A DNA stretch of 64,000 nucleotides from Nocardioides exalbidus (GCF_900105585.1 NZ_FNRT01000002.1:3162001-3226000); one strand, 5' to 3'. Positions 48,251-57,958 are shown, counted from the first letter of the stretch. Made by a program: numbers and translations. The notes: generated by a model from the letters alone, not told the origin.

Positions 48251-49861
48251 CTAGAGGCGGATCCCCACGCCGGGGCCGACGTCTGCGCCGGTCAGGTAGA
48301 ACACGGTCAGCACCGCGACCCACGAGATCCAGAACGGCACGACGAACGGCAGCATCCGCGAGATCACGGTGCCGAGCCCCGCCTCGGGCTCGTAGCGCTT
48401 CACCATCACCAGGAAGATCCAGATGTAGGGGTTCATCGGGGTGATGACCTGGGTCGCGGAGTCGCCGACGCGGAAGGCGGCCTGGACGAATCCGGGCTCG
48501 TAGCCCAGCAGGGCGAACAGCGGCACGAACACCGCGCCCATCAGCGTCCACATCGACGACCCGCTCACGATGAACAGGTTGAGCACCGACGCGAGCAGGA
48601 TGAAGCCGATGATCGCGGGATAGCCGGTCAGCCCGATCGACTCCAGCCCGTCCGCGCCGGCCACGGCGAGCGCCGAGCCCACGTTGCTCCAGTTGAAGAG
48701 CGCGATGAACTGGCCGAGCATGAACGCCAGCACGATGAAGGCGGCCATGTCCTTGATCCCGAGGCCCATCACCTTGGGTACGTCGGCGGCGTGCCGCAGC
48801 GACCCGCTGACGAAGCCGTAGGCGAGCGCCGGTCCGAGGAACAGCGCGAACACGATGAAGACCGTCGAGTCGAGCAGCGCCGACTCCGGCAGGAAGTTGC
48901 CGTCCTCGTTGCGCCACGGCGAGCCACCGGGCAGGACCGCCGCGACGATGACGACCGCCAGCAGCGCGAACGTGATGCCGGCGGCCCTCAGCCCTCGTCG
49001 TTCCGCCGGTTCGAGCTCGGGGGAGAGGTCGGTCGGGGCGGCGCGCAGGGCCGGCGCCACGTCGTCGTCCGCCTCGGTCGTGGCGTCGGCGGCGACGTCC
49101 GCCTCGGCCTCCACCATGACGACCGGCGCGCCCTCGCGCACCAGGCGCGGTTCGACCAGCTTGTCGATGACGAACCCCGCAACGAGCGCGAGCACGATCG
49201 AGGAGGCCATGTTGAACCACAGGTTCGACACCGGAGTCACCGTGGCGCCCGGGTCGGGCAGGCCGCCCGTCACCGAGTTGGTGATGCCGGAGAAGAGGGC
49301 GTCGAGGCTGGTGACCAGCATCGACGTCGAGTAGCCCGCGCCGACGGCGGCGAACCCACCGACGAGGCCGGCCAGCGGATGGCGCCCGGCCGCCTTGAAC
49401 ACCATCGCCGCCAGCGGGGGTACGACGATGAAGGCGGCGTCGGCCATCACCGAGGCGTTCACGCCGACGAAGCCCACGGCGTACGGCAGCAGCCAGCGCG
49501 GCGCCGCTCCGAGGCTCGCCCGGATGGCGGCGGCGAGCAGCCCGGTGCGCTCGGCCACGGTCACCGCGAGCAGGATCGTGACGACGGTGACCAGCGGCGG
49601 GAAGCCGATGAAGTTGGGCCCGAGGTTGACCGTCAGCCAGGCCAAACCCTCCCCGGTGAAGAGGCCGCGCACGGCGGTCTCCTCGTCGGAGCCCGGGATC
49701 GTCACCGACGTCCCGAGGAGCTGGAGGAGGGTCGAGACCACCCCGACGAGCAGGAAGAGCCCGAGGAACAGCAGGAACGGGTCAGGCAGGCGGTTGCCGA
49801 CGCGCTCGACGGCGGCGAGGATCCGGTCGGTGCGGGTCGCGGTGGCGCTCTCGGCGGCCAT
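48251..49861 (-). CDS. AbgT-family transporter
   Basis: 536 residues and about 11-13 hydrophobic segments. AbgT signatures: RIEKVGNRLPDPFLLFLGLF-like opening (here VERVGNRLPDPFLLFLGLFL), YSTSMLVTSLDALFSGIT, and FVQAAFRVGDSATQVITPMN near the end, which matches a substrate-site region. E. coli AbgT imports p-aminobenzoyl-glutamate; other members export sulfonamides. The ATG lies 3 nt after the M20 peptidase stop, so the two are co-transcribed, as in E. coli abgAB-T. Confidence 0.92.
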   Translation of the reverse strand: MAAESATATRTDRILAAVERVGNRLPDPFLLFLGLFLLVGVVSTLLQLLGTSVTIPGSDEETAVRGLFTGEGLAWLTVNLGPNFIGFPPLVTVVTILLAVTVAERTGLLAAAIRASLGAAPRWLLPYAVGFVGVNASVMADAAFIVVPPLAAMVFKAAGRHPLAGLVGGFAAVGAGYSTSMLVTSLDALFSGITNSVTGGLPDPGATVTPVSNLWFNMASSIVLALVAGFVIDKLVEPRLVREGAPVVMVEAEADVAADATTEADDDVAPALRAAPTDLSPELEPAERRGLRAAGITFALLAVVIVAAVLPGGSPWRNEDGNFLPESALLDSTVFIVFALFLGPALAYGFVSGSLRHAADVPKVMGLGIKDMAAFIVLAFMLGQFIALFNWSNVGSALAVAGADGLESIGLTGYPAIIGFILLASVLNLFIVSGSSMWTLMGAVFVPLFALLGYEPGFVQAAFRVGDSATQVITPMNPYIWIFLVMVKRYEPEAGLGTVISRMLPFVVPFWISWVAVLTVFYLTGADVGPGVGIRL

Positions 49862-49864
49862 GCG

Positions 49865-51208
49865 TCAGCCCTCCCCGAAGTAGGACGGGACGTCGACGGC
49901 GCCGCCGGCGTCCTCGAAGTCGTCGGCGGCGGCCCGGCGGAGGTCCGGGTCGCTGAGCCAGTCGGCGCTGACGGCGGCGAGCGCCCACGCCGCGTCGACC
50001 ACGACCCGGTCGGCCTCCTGCGAGACCGCGGCGTCGGCGAACTCGCGGGTGTGCAGCGACAGGTCGTCGTCGGTGATCTTGACCATCGCGTGCACGCCCG
50101 GCACCCGGTAGGACACGTTGCCGAAGTCGGTGGAGCCGGCGAACATCCGAGGCACGACGTCGGGCGGCAGGACGGTGCGCCCCCGCTCCCCGTAGCGCGA
50201 CGTCCAGGCGGCTGCCAGCGGACCGTTGCCACGCACGGGCAGGTAGGGCGGCGCCTCGTCCCACGTGAGCTCGACGCCGCAGCCGGTCATCAGTGCGGCG
50301 CCGCGGGCGATGTCGGCGAGCCGGTCGCTCAGCACAGCCAGGCTCTCGGGGAGCTCGCTGCGCAGGTAGAACAGCATCTCGGCGTGCTCCGGGATGACGT
50401 TGGGACGCTCGCCGCCGGCGGTGACGACGCCGTGCACGCGGTCGGTGGCCGGCATCTGCTGGCGGTGCAGCCCGACGCCGGTGTACATCAGGTTGACCGC
50501 GTCGAGCGCGTTGCGGCCCATGAACGGCTGGGCCGAGGCGTGCGACGTCACTCCGGTGAAGGTCGCGCGCAGCTGTCGCCGGCCGAGGAACAGCGGGTCG
50601 GCGATGTCGTAGGTGAAGGGGTGCACCATCAGCGCCGCGTCGACGCCGTCGAAGGCGCCCTCCGCGGCCATCAGCTCCTTGCCGCCACCACCCTCCTCGG
50701 CCGGCGTACCGAGCCAGACGACGCGGCCCGGCAGTCGCTCGCCCACGGACGCGAGGGCCAGGAACGCGCCCAGGCCGGCGGTGGCGATGACGTTGTGGCC
50801 GCAGCCGTGGCCGATGCCCGGCAGGGCGTCGTACTCCGAGAGCACGGCGATCGTGGGACCGTCCGGGTCGCCCACCTCGGCGCGCAGCCCGGTCGCGAGG
50901 CCGTGGGCGCCGCGGACGACGTCGATCCCGCGCGCCTCGACGAGATCGGCCAGCGCGGCGGCGGACCGGTGCTCCTCGAAGGACACCTCGGGGTGCTCGG
51001 ACAGGTCGTGGCTGGCGGCGAGCAGCGTGGGTGCCAGGTCGTCGACGGCCTCGCGGAGGGCGTCGAGGAGGTCGCGGTCCGCGCCCGTGGTGGTGGCCTC
51101 CGGTGCGCGGGCGGTGGCGGCCCGGCGGCGGGTCTCCTCGGCGAGGTGGCCGAGCAGGAAACCGTCCGGCGGGACGGGTGCGGACAGGTCCGTGCGGGGG
51201 TCGTTCAT
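49865..51208 (-). CDS. M20-family amidohydrolase (AbgB-like)
   Basis: 447 residues from the ATG at 51208 with GGGAAG upstream; a longer start has no such element. Zinc-binding region GIGHGCGHNVIATAGLGAF, catalytic segment VWLGTPAEEGGGGKELMA and FAGSTDFGNVSYRVPGVHAM at the C-terminal metal ligand. It most resembles AbgB/HmrA-type peptidases that cleave aminoacyl-aromatic amides such as p-aminobenzoyl-glutamate. A partner AbgA subunit is absent, so it may act alone. Divergent from glnA2. Confidence 0.88.
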   Translation of the reverse strand: MNDPRTDLSAPVPPDGFLLGHLAEETRRRAATARAPEATTTGADRDLLDALREAVDDLAPTLLAASHDLSEHPEVSFEEHRSAAALADLVEARGIDVVRGAHGLATGLRAEVGDPDGPTIAVLSEYDALPGIGHGCGHNVIATAGLGAFLALASVGERLPGRVVWLGTPAEEGGGGKELMAAEGAFDGVDAALMVHPFTYDIADPLFLGRRQLRATFTGVTSHASAQPFMGRNALDAVNLMYTGVGLHRQQMPATDRVHGVVTAGGERPNVIPEHAEMLFYLRSELPESLAVLSDRLADIARGAALMTGCGVELTWDEAPPYLPVRGNGPLAAAWTSRYGERGRTVLPPDVVPRMFAGSTDFGNVSYRVPGVHAMVKITDDDLSLHTREFADAAVSQEADRVVVDAAWALAAVSADWLSDPDLRRAAADDFEDAGGAVDVPSYFGEG

Positions 51209-51281
51209 CGTGCAGCTTCCCTCTTCCCGTTGTGGCGGGCCCGAGTCGGGCGGCTGATCGTTCGACGCTAGCAGCGCCCGG

Positions 51282-51322
51282 GGTTCCGACACGCTCGCTG
51301 CGCTCGCTGCTCAACCAGCGGA
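51282..51322. repeat. dispersed repeat family C, copy 2
   Basis: GGTTCCGACACGCTCGCTGC, then GCTCGCTGCTCAACCAGCGG. Shares its core with 41001-41040. It sits in the 155-nt divergent gap between the M20 peptidase and glnA2. Confidence 0.65.
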
Positions 51323-51363
51323 GGCGGCGGCGGTCGGCCGGGAGCGACCCCTAGGCTGGTGCC

Positions 51364-52710
51364 ATGGGCAAGCAAGAGGACTTCGTACTCCGGGCGCTCG
51401 AGGAGCGCGACGTCCGCTTCGTGCGGCTGTGGTTCACCGACGTGCTGGGCTTCCTCAAGAGCGTGAGCGTCGCTCCCGCAGAGCTGGAGAACGCCTTCGA
51501 CGAGGGCATCGGCTTCGACGGCTCGGCGATCGAGGGCTTCGCCCGCGTCTACGAGGCCGACATGCTCGCCCACCCCGACGCCTCGACGTTCCAGATCCTG
51601 CCGTGGCGCGGTGGCGCCGACGGCGGACCCGCCACGGCGCGCATGTTCTGCGACATCGGGATGCCCGACGGCAGCCCGTCCTACGCCGACCCGCGCCACG
51701 TCCTCAAGCGCACGCTGGGCGCGGCCGCCGACAAGGGCTTCACCTTCTACACCCACCCCGAGATCGAGTTCTACCTCTTCAAGGACATGCCCGGGAAGGG
51801 TGACGAGCCGCAGCCGGTCGACCGCAGCGGCTTCTTCGACCACACCGCCCAGTCCCGCGGCGCCGACTTCCGCCGCGAGGCGATCACGATGCTCGAGGCG
51901 ATGGGCATCTCGGTGGAGTTCAGCCACCACGAGGGCGGTCCCGGCCAGCAGGAGATCGACCTCCGCTACGCCGACGCGCTCACCACGGCCGACAACATCA
52001 TGACCTTCCGCACAGTCATCCGCGAGGTCGCGCTCGGCCAGGACATCTGGGCCTCCTTCATGCCCAAGCCGTTCACCACCCACCCCGGCTCGGGCATGCA
52101 CACGCACGTGTCGCTCTTCGAGGGCGACCGCAACGCCTTCTTCGAGGCCGGTGCGGAGTACCAGCTGTCGAAGACCGGCCGCCAGTTCATCGCCGGCATC
52201 CTGCGCCACGCCAGCGAGATCAGCGTGGTGACCAACCAGTGGGTCAACTCCTACAAGCGCCTCCTCGGTGGCGGCGAGGCCCCGTCGGGCGTGTGCTGGG
52301 GCCACAACAACCGCTCGGCGATGGTCCGCGTCCCGATGTACAAGCCCAACAAGGGCCAGTCCACCCGCGTCGAGCTCCGCACCATCGACGCCGCGTGCAA
52401 CCCCTACCTCGCCTTCGCCGTCGTCCTCGCCGCCGGCATGAAGGGCATCGAGGAGGGCTACGAGCTGCCGCGCGAGGCCGAGGACGACGTCTGGTCGCTC
52501 ACCGAGCGCGAGCGGCGGGCGCTCGGCATCACCCCGCTGCCCAGGAGTCTCTGGGACGCCATCGGAATCGCGGAGGACTCCGAGCTCCTCGCCGAGACCC
52601 TCGGCGAGCACGTCTTCGACTTCTTCCTGCGCAACAAGCGCGCCGAGTGGGAGGAGTACCGCGGCCAGGTCTCCGCCTTCGAGCGGGACCGGATGCTGCC
52701 GGTCCTGTGA
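51364..52710 (+). CDS. glnA2: glutamine synthetase, GlnA2-like
   Basis: 448 residues. Makes glutamine from glutamate, ammonia and ATP. Motifs: FDGSAIEGFARVYEADM, the catalytic-flap/ATP region KPFTTHPGSGMHTHVSLF, and NNRSAMVRVP. The tyrosine corresponding to the adenylylation site is Y366 in EEGYELPREAED, although the flanking NLYDLPPEE motif of GlnA1 is not conserved. Length (446-450) and position directly upstream of glnE match mycobacterial glnA2. Whether GlnE modifies this enzyme is not decidable from sequence. Confidence 0.93.
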   Translation: MGKQEDFVLRALEERDVRFVRLWFTDVLGFLKSVSVAPAELENAFDEGIGFDGSAIEGFARVYEADMLAHPDASTFQILPWRGGADGGPATARMFCDIGMPDGSPSYADPRHVLKRTLGAAADKGFTFYTHPEIEFYLFKDMPGKGDEPQPVDRSGFFDHTAQSRGADFRREAITMLEAMGISVEFSHHEGGPGQQEIDLRYADALTTADNIMTFRTVIREVALGQDIWASFMPKPFTTHPGSGMHTHVSLFEGDRNAFFEAGAEYQLSKTGRQFIAGILRHASEISVVTNQWVNSYKRLLGGGEAPSGVCWGHNNRSAMVRVPMYKPNKGQSTRVELRTIDAACNPYLAFAVVLAAGMKGIEEGYELPREAEDDVWSLTERERRALGITPLPRSLWDAIGIAEDSELLAETLGEHVFDFFLRNKRAEWEEYRGQVSAFERDRMLPVL

Positions 52711-52762
52711 CGGCCGCGCCGCTCGTGCTGCGCTTCGTGGCGATGGTCGAGGGGACGCGCGC

Positions 52763-55756
52763 ATGACCTCGGCGGGCTCGTTCGTGCGCCTCGGCTTCGT
52801 CGACGGCGCGGCAGCGGCCCGCGGGATCGAGCGGCTCGGTGCCGCCGGGAGGCCACTGACCGACAAGCTCGCTGCGACGGCCGACCCCGACGCGGCCCTC
52901 GAGGGCCTGCTCCGGCTGGGGGACGCGCTGGACGAGCAGGCGCCCGGCTCGGGTGCCGAGATGTTCGTCGAGGTCAGCGACGACGAGGGCACCGCCATGC
53001 GGCTGTGCAGCGTCCTCGGCGCCAGCGCCGCCCTGACCCACCACCTCGTCCGGCACCCCGAGCAGTGGCGCGAGCTGACCGACCCGACCCTCGGCACCAC
53101 CCGGGCCGCGGCCTACGCCGTGCGCGAGTCGGTGCTGGCCGCCGTGGGTGCCGATCCCCGCGCGGCCGAGCCGGTCGCCGGGCTGCCCGACGCCGAGGCC
53201 GTCGACGCGCTGCGTGTGGAGTACCGCCGGATCCTGCTCCGCCTCGCGGCCCGCGACCTCGCGCACCACGTCGGGCTGGACGACGCGGCGGCCGAGATCT
53301 CCGACCTCGCGGCCGCCACGCTGGAAGGGGCGCTGGCGATCGCCCGCGCCCGCGTCGGGGCGGACGCCCACGCCGTACGCCTCTCCGTGATCGCGATGGG
53401 CAAGTGCGGCGGGCACGAGCTCAACTACATCTCCGACGTCGACGTGGTCTACGTCTACGAGCCGGCCCGGCTCGGGTCGGGGGAGCGCGCGGACGACGGC
53501 GTCGCGATGCGTGCGGCGACCCAGCTGGCCTCCCACCTGATGCGGATCTGCTCCGACCACACGCGCGAGGGGACGATCTGGCCGGTCGACGCCAACCTGC
53601 GGCCCGAGGGCAGCCAGGGTCCGCTCGTCCGCACGCTCGCGAGCCACCGCGGCTACTACGAGAAGTGGGCCAAGACCTGGGAGTTCCAGGCGCTGCTCAA
53701 GGCGCGCCCGGTCGCCGGTGACCTGGCCCTGGGGCGCGACTACGTCGAGATGATCGCGCCGATGGTGTGGAGCGCCGCCGAGCGCGAGGGCTTCGTCACC
53801 GAGGTCCAGGCGATGCGCCGCCGAGTCATCGACCACATCCCGGCGCAGGAGGCCGAGCGGCAGCTCAAGCTCGGCTCGGGCGGGCTGCGTGACGTCGAGT
53901 TCGCCGTGCAGCTGCTGCAGATGGTGCACGGCCGCGCCGACCCGTCGCTGCGCGAGGGCGCCACCCTGAGCGCGCTGGCGCGGCTGACCGACGGCGGCTA
54001 CGTCGGCCGCGACGACGGCGAACGGCTGCACGAGGCCTACGCCTTCCTCCGCACCCTCGAGCACCGGATCCAGCTCCACGAGCTCCGGCGCACCCACGTG
54101 CTCCCCGACGACGAGGCCTCGCTCCGGCGGCTCGGTCGCTCCCTCGGACACCTCTCCGAGCCGGCGGTCACGCTCGACAAGGAGTGGCGCTACCACCGGC
54201 GCGAGGTGCGCCGGCTGCACGAGAAGCTCTTCTACCGCCCGCTCCTCGGCGCGGTCGCCCGCCTCCCCGGCACCGAGGCGCGCCTCTCGCTGGAGGCCGC
54301 GGAGGCGCGGCTGTCCGCACTGGGGTACGCCGACCCGCGGGCCGCGCTGCGCCACCTCGAGGCGCTGACGAGCGGGGTGTCGCGGTCCTCCGACATCCAG
54401 CGGACGCTGCTGCCCGTGCTGCTCGAGTGGTTCGCCGACTCGCCCGACCCCGACGCCGGGTTGTTCGGCTTCCGCCGGATCAGCGAGAGCCTGCGGCGCA
54501 CGCCGTGGTACCTCACGACGCTGCGCGACGAGGGCGAGGTCGCCCAGCGGCTGGCCTTCGTCCTCGGCACGTCGCGCTACGCCACCGACCTGCTCGAGCG
54601 CGAGCCGCAGGGCGTGAAGATGCTGGGGGAGTCGCTCGAGCCTCTGAGCGCCGAGGCCGCGCTCGCCGAGATGCAGGCGCTCCTCGAGCGCGCCGAGGGC
54701 GCGGAGGCCGCGGTCGGGGCCGTGCGTGCCGTCCGCCGTCGCGAGCTGCTGCGCATCGCGTGCGGCGACCTGGTCGCCGGCACCGACGTCGCGCTGGTCG
54801 GACAGGGCCTGAGCCGGCTCACCGACGCCACGCTGCAGGCCACCCTCGACATCGCCACGGAGGCCGTCCGCCGCCAGCGGGACCTCGACGTCGTACCCAC
54901 CCGGATCGCGGTGATCGCGATGGGCCGCTACGGCGGCTTCGAGCTGTCCTACGGCAGCGACGCCGACGTGATGTTCGTGCACGACCCGGTCGAGGGTGTC
55001 GAGGCCCAGGTCGCGTCGTCGTTCGCGACCGCCGTCGTCTCCGAGCTCCGGCGGCTACTGTCGCTGCCGGCCAGCGACCCGCCCCTCGAGGTCGACGCCG
55101 ACCTGCGGCCGGAGGGCAAGAACGGCCCGATGGTGCGCACCCTGGAGTCCTACGCGGCCTACTACGCGAAGTGGTCGCACGTGTGGGAGTTCCAGGCACT
55201 GCTGCGCGCCGACGCGGTGGCCGGCGACGAGGACCTGCGGCGTCGCTTCACCGAGCTGATCGACCCGCTGCGGTTCCCGGAGAAGGGGATCTCGGCCGCC
55301 GACGTCGTGGAGGTGCGCCGGATCAAGGCGCGCGTCGACGACGAGCGGCTCCCACGCGGAGCCGACCGCCACACCCATCTCAAGCTCGGTCGCGGTGGGC
55401 TCGCCGACGTCGAGTGGACCGTCCAGCTGCTCCAGATGCGGCACGCCGGCTCGGTCGAGGGGCTGCGGACCCCGCAGACGCTCCCGGCCCTGTCGGCCGC
55501 GGCCGAGGCCGGGCTCGTCGGACCCGACGACGCCGCGACCCTCGCCGAGGCCTGGCGGCTGGTGAGCCGGGTGCGCAACGCGGTCACCCTGGTGCGCGGC
55601 AGGCCGTCGGACCAGCTGCCCCGCGATGCCCGGGAACGGGCCGCCGTGGCGCGCGTGCTCGGCTACCCCCAGGGGTCCTCGGACCAGATGGTCAACGACT
55701 ACCTCCGCACCACCCGCCGCGCCCATGCCGTGGTCGAGCGCGTCTTCTGGGAGTGA
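52763..55756 (+). CDS. glnE: bifunctional glutamine synthetase adenylyltransferase/deadenylase
   Basis: 997 residues. Two nucleotidyltransferase halves of the GlnE type, each followed by a helical bundle. The N-terminal NTase has GKCGGHELNYISDVDVVYVY, the C-terminal one GRYGGFELSYGSDADVMFVH. Each half repeats the DxRPEG..GPLVRTL and LKLGxGGLxDVEW elements. Controls glutamine synthetase activity by AMP addition and removal in response to nitrogen signals. It starts 52 nt after glnA2 in the same direction. The stop is followed within 2 nt by the LexA-like box of the next gene. Confidence 0.96.
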   Translation: MTSAGSFVRLGFVDGAAAARGIERLGAAGRPLTDKLAATADPDAALEGLLRLGDALDEQAPGSGAEMFVEVSDDEGTAMRLCSVLGASAALTHHLVRHPEQWRELTDPTLGTTRAAAYAVRESVLAAVGADPRAAEPVAGLPDAEAVDALRVEYRRILLRLAARDLAHHVGLDDAAAEISDLAAATLEGALAIARARVGADAHAVRLSVIAMGKCGGHELNYISDVDVVYVYEPARLGSGERADDGVAMRAATQLASHLMRICSDHTREGTIWPVDANLRPEGSQGPLVRTLASHRGYYEKWAKTWEFQALLKARPVAGDLALGRDYVEMIAPMVWSAAEREGFVTEVQAMRRRVIDHIPAQEAERQLKLGSGGLRDVEFAVQLLQMVHGRADPSLREGATLSALARLTDGGYVGRDDGERLHEAYAFLRTLEHRIQLHELRRTHVLPDDEASLRRLGRSLGHLSEPAVTLDKEWRYHRREVRRLHEKLFYRPLLGAVARLPGTEARLSLEAAEARLSALGYADPRAALRHLEALTSGVSRSSDIQRTLLPVLLEWFADSPDPDAGLFGFRRISESLRRTPWYLTTLRDEGEVAQRLAFVLGTSRYATDLLEREPQGVKMLGESLEPLSAEAALAEMQALLERAEGAEAAVGAVRAVRRRELLRIACGDLVAGTDVALVGQGLSRLTDATLQATLDIATEAVRRQRDLDVVPTRIAVIAMGRYGGFELSYGSDADVMFVHDPVEGVEAQVASSFATAVVSELRRLLSLPASDPPLEVDADLRPEGKNGPMVRTLESYAAYYAKWSHVWEFQALLRADAVAGDEDLRRRFTELIDPLRFPEKGISAADVVEVRRIKARVDDERLPRGADRHTHLKLGRGGLADVEWTVQLLQMRHAGSVEGLRTPQTLPALSAAAEAGLVGPDDAATLAEAWRLVSRVRNAVTLVRGRPSDQLPRDARERAAVARVLGYPQGSSDQMVNDYLRTTRRAHAVVERVFWE

Positions 55757-55757
55757 A

Positions 55758-55793
55758 GAACATGTGTTCATCTGAGCCAGAAGAAGGTATCAT
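55758..55793 (+). promoter_or_regulatory. LexA-like box overlapping the satD promoter
   Basis: GAAC-ATGT-GTTC at 55758-55769 fits the actinobacterial SOS consensus GAAC-N4-GTTC. It covers a -35-like TGTTCA (55765-55770). A 17-nt spacer leads to -10-like TATCAT (55788-55793). Transcription would begin at about 55800, the A of the satD ATG. The dyad CATCTGA (55769-55775)/TCAGATG (55796-55802) also spans the promoter and might be an autoregulatory site. Confidence 0.6.
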
Positions 55794-55799
55794 CTTCAG

Positions 55800-56453
55800 A
55801 TGCGCGACATGAAGTCTGATGCTTCAGTCACCGTCATCGGTGACCTGGTCGGGTCGCGCCGCAGCGAGGACCGGGCGGCGGTGCACGCCCGCTTCGTCAA
55901 GGCCGTCGACGAGGTCAACGCGGACTTCGCGCCCCCGGTGCCCCTGCGGATCGGCGTCGGCGACGAGTTCCAGGGCATCTTCGACGGGCTCGGCTCCGCG
56001 GTCGCCGCCACCCTGCGGCTGCGACTCGCCCTGCTGCCCGACGTCGACGTCCGGCAGGGGATCGGGTGGGGGCGGGTGCAGGTGCTCTCGGAGGAGCCAC
56101 GGGTCGAGGACGGCCCCGGCTGGTGGGCCGCGCGCTCCGCGATCGAGGTGGTCGAGGGCTACGAGCGCAAGGCCGCCCTGCGCGCGGTGCGGACGGCCTA
56201 CGTCGCCGCCGACGACGAGCCGGGACCCGACGAGGCGGCGATCAACGCCGCCCTGATGACGCGCGACCAGGTCGTCAGCGGCCTGTCGGACCGGTCGCTG
56301 TCGGTGCTCGATGGTCTGCTGAGGGACAGGCAGCAGCAGGAGATCGCCGACGAGCTGGGCATCAGCCCGTCGGCGGTGTCGCAGCGGATCCGCGCCGACG
56401 GCATCGGGGTCGTGCTGGCTGCCGACGAGCTGATGAGGAGAGTCACCGGATGA
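55800..56453 (+). CDS. satD: SatD-family protein with C-terminal HTH
   Basis: 217 residues. Begins MRDMKSDASVTVIGDLVGSR, the SatD family opening. The first 120 residues resemble a nucleotide-binding or cyclase-like fold (VGDEFQGIFDGLGSAV, DVRQGIGWGRVQV). The C-terminus is a sigma-70-region-4-like helix-turn-helix (RQQQEIADELGISPSAVSQR), suggesting DNA binding. SatD was named for acid tolerance and secretion in streptococci; its biochemical role is not known. The ATG sits 6-7 nt beyond the -10 box, so the mRNA is probably leaderless. The stop overlaps the next start (ATGA). Confidence 0.82.
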   Translation: MRDMKSDASVTVIGDLVGSRRSEDRAAVHARFVKAVDEVNADFAPPVPLRIGVGDEFQGIFDGLGSAVAATLRLRLALLPDVDVRQGIGWGRVQVLSEEPRVEDGPGWWAARSAIEVVEGYERKAALRAVRTAYVAADDEPGPDEAAINAALMTRDQVVSGLSDRSLSVLDGLLRDRQQQEIADELGISPSAVSQRIRADGIGVVLAADELMRRVTG

Positions 56454-57184
56454 GCTGGATCGGGATCCTGCTGATCGGCTTCGCGGTCGCCGACCTGACC
56501 CACTCCGTGCGACGCACGCGCCACCTGCCCGAGTGCGTCGGCGCCCTCGTCGTGCTCGTGGCGGGCCTCCTCGCCGGGATGACCTCCGGGCGCGACGTGG
56601 TGGCGATGCTGGTCATCGCCGCGCTTGTGCTGCTCTGGGGCCAGACCGTGACGTGGGGCTTCGGACACCCGGGGGAGAAGGCGGCGTGGCTGCCCCTCGG
56701 GGTCTTCGTCGTCTCGCTCGTGGCGGCGATCGGCTGCTCCGGCCTCGCGGGCCAGGCGTCCGGACCGCTGGCGCGCTGGCTCGGATCGGTCTCCCTGCCC
56801 GCGCTCGCCGGCGCCGACCCCGACCGCTTCGTGCTGCTCCTCGGTGCCTTCGCGATCCAGCTCTCCACCGGCAACGTGCTCGTGCGCCTCGTGCTCAAGT
56901 CCACCGGCACGATCCACCCGCTGGCCAACGGCTCCCTGCCGCCCACCCAGCTCAAGGGCGGTCGCCTGCTCGGTCCGCTCGAGCGGGTCTTCATCCTCGC
57001 CCTCGCCCTCGGTGGGCAGGTCACGGCGGCGAGCGTCGTCGTCGCAGCCAAGGGCCTGCTGCGGTTCCCCGAGCTGTCCTCGCGCCACGAGCAGCAGCAG
57101 GTTCACGAGATGACCGAGTACTTCCTGCTCGGCTCGTTCGTCTCCTGGCTCGTGGCGCTGGGGTCGTTCGTGCTGCTGGTGTGA
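56450..57184 (+). CDS. DUF3307-like integral membrane protein
   Basis: 244 residues from an ATG overlapping the satD stop. About six or seven hydrophobic segments, opening SWIGILLIGFAVADLTHSVR. The pattern ADL.H...........K....LL.H in the middle and a conserved cytoplasmic loop (GTIHPLANGSLPPTQLKGGR) fit the DUF3307 family. SatD and DUF3307 genes are often adjacent in other bacteria, and the coupling here argues for a joint function. Transport substrate unknown. Confidence 0.78.
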   Translation: MSWIGILLIGFAVADLTHSVRRTRHLPECVGALVVLVAGLLAGMTSGRDVVAMLVIAALVLLWGQTVTWGFGHPGEKAAWLPLGVFVVSLVAAIGCSGLAGQASGPLARWLGSVSLPALAGADPDRFVLLLGAFAIQLSTGNVLVRLVLKSTGTIHPLANGSLPPTQLKGGRLLGPLERVFILALALGGQVTAASVVVAAKGLLRFPELSSRHEQQQVHEMTEYFLLGSFVSWLVALGSFVLLV

Positions 57185-57203
57185 GCCACGCCGCCCGGTC
57201 TGG

Positions 57204-57785
57204 TCAGGGAGCGGAGAGCGTGAGGTCCACGGCGTGCAGCAGCCCGTGGTCGTCCGCGACCAGCGCCAGCGCGAAGTCCGAGGCGCAGGTGCGCATCTCG
57301 GGGCGGGGACGGATCACGACGAGCCGACCCGGTGGCACCGGACCTGTGCGCGTGGGCGAGCAGGTGACGTCGCCGAGCTCGGGCTCGAGCACCAGGGTGA
57401 AGCCGTTGGTGCGTGCGGCCACGATCGGGCCGAGGAGGTCGATCGGGCACGACGCCGCCGCGTAGCCCTCCCAGTTAGCTGGGCAGGTACGCCAGGTCTC
57501 GCGGTTCGACAGGGCCGCGACGATGTCGTCGACCGCCTTGACCGGCGTGCCGCCGAGCGCCATCGACACGGACTCGGCGTGCGGGAAGCTCGCGGACTGG
57601 CCCCGGGCATACGCCATGAACTGACGCGCAAGGCGCCCGAGGTCCGCGTCGAGGGGAGCCGCCGGTGCGCTGGGCGCGGACGTGGGTGACGACGTCCGTC
57701 CGGGAGCAGACTCGATCGGTGCGATGCTGGCGCAGGACGTCAGCAACCCGACCGCCAGGCATGCCGTGAGCGCTCTCGACCTCAT
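57204..57785 (-). CDS. lipoprotein, unknown function
   Basis: 193 residues. Lipobox LLTSC with cysteine C18 after a short signal (ALTACLAVGLLTSC). Ser/Pro/Ala linker up to residue 45, then a mixed alpha/beta domain with more cysteines in RTCPANWEGY, ASCPIDL, VTCSPTRTG and RTCASDFAL. No known family recognised. Anchored on the outer face of the membrane. Convergent with the DUF3307 gene, 19 nt apart. Confidence 0.78.
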   Translation of the reverse strand: MRSRALTACLAVGLLTSCASIAPIESAPGRTSSPTSAPSAPAAPLDADLGRLARQFMAYARGQSASFPHAESVSMALGGTPVKAVDDIVAALSNRETWRTCPANWEGYAAASCPIDLLGPIVAARTNGFTLVLEPELGDVTCSPTRTGPVPPGRLVVIRPRPEMRTCASDFALALVADDHGLLHAVDLTLSAP

Positions 57786-57831
57786 GCTGCTGGGACGCGC
57801 GCGGTACGGCGTTGGTTGACCACCGACGGTA

Positions 57832-57885
57832 GTGGGGAACCAGGTGCGGGTGATGGAGGCCGATCGACCTGCATCCGGTTCCCCA
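57832..57885. repeat. dispersed palindrome family A, copy 2
   Basis: TGGGGAACC/GGTTCCCCA arms, with GTGGGGAACC at the 5' end. Same arm sequence and similar spacing (about 55 nt) as the copy at 40942-40996, with an unrelated inner loop. It lies in the divergent gap between the lipoprotein and protease genes. Confidence 0.65.
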
Positions 57886-57958
57886 ACTCTCCATGCCGGC
57901 AGGTGAACAGACTTTGGTTCCGTAGCGGCGTGGCTGGTGGTGCTGGTGAGATGCAGCC

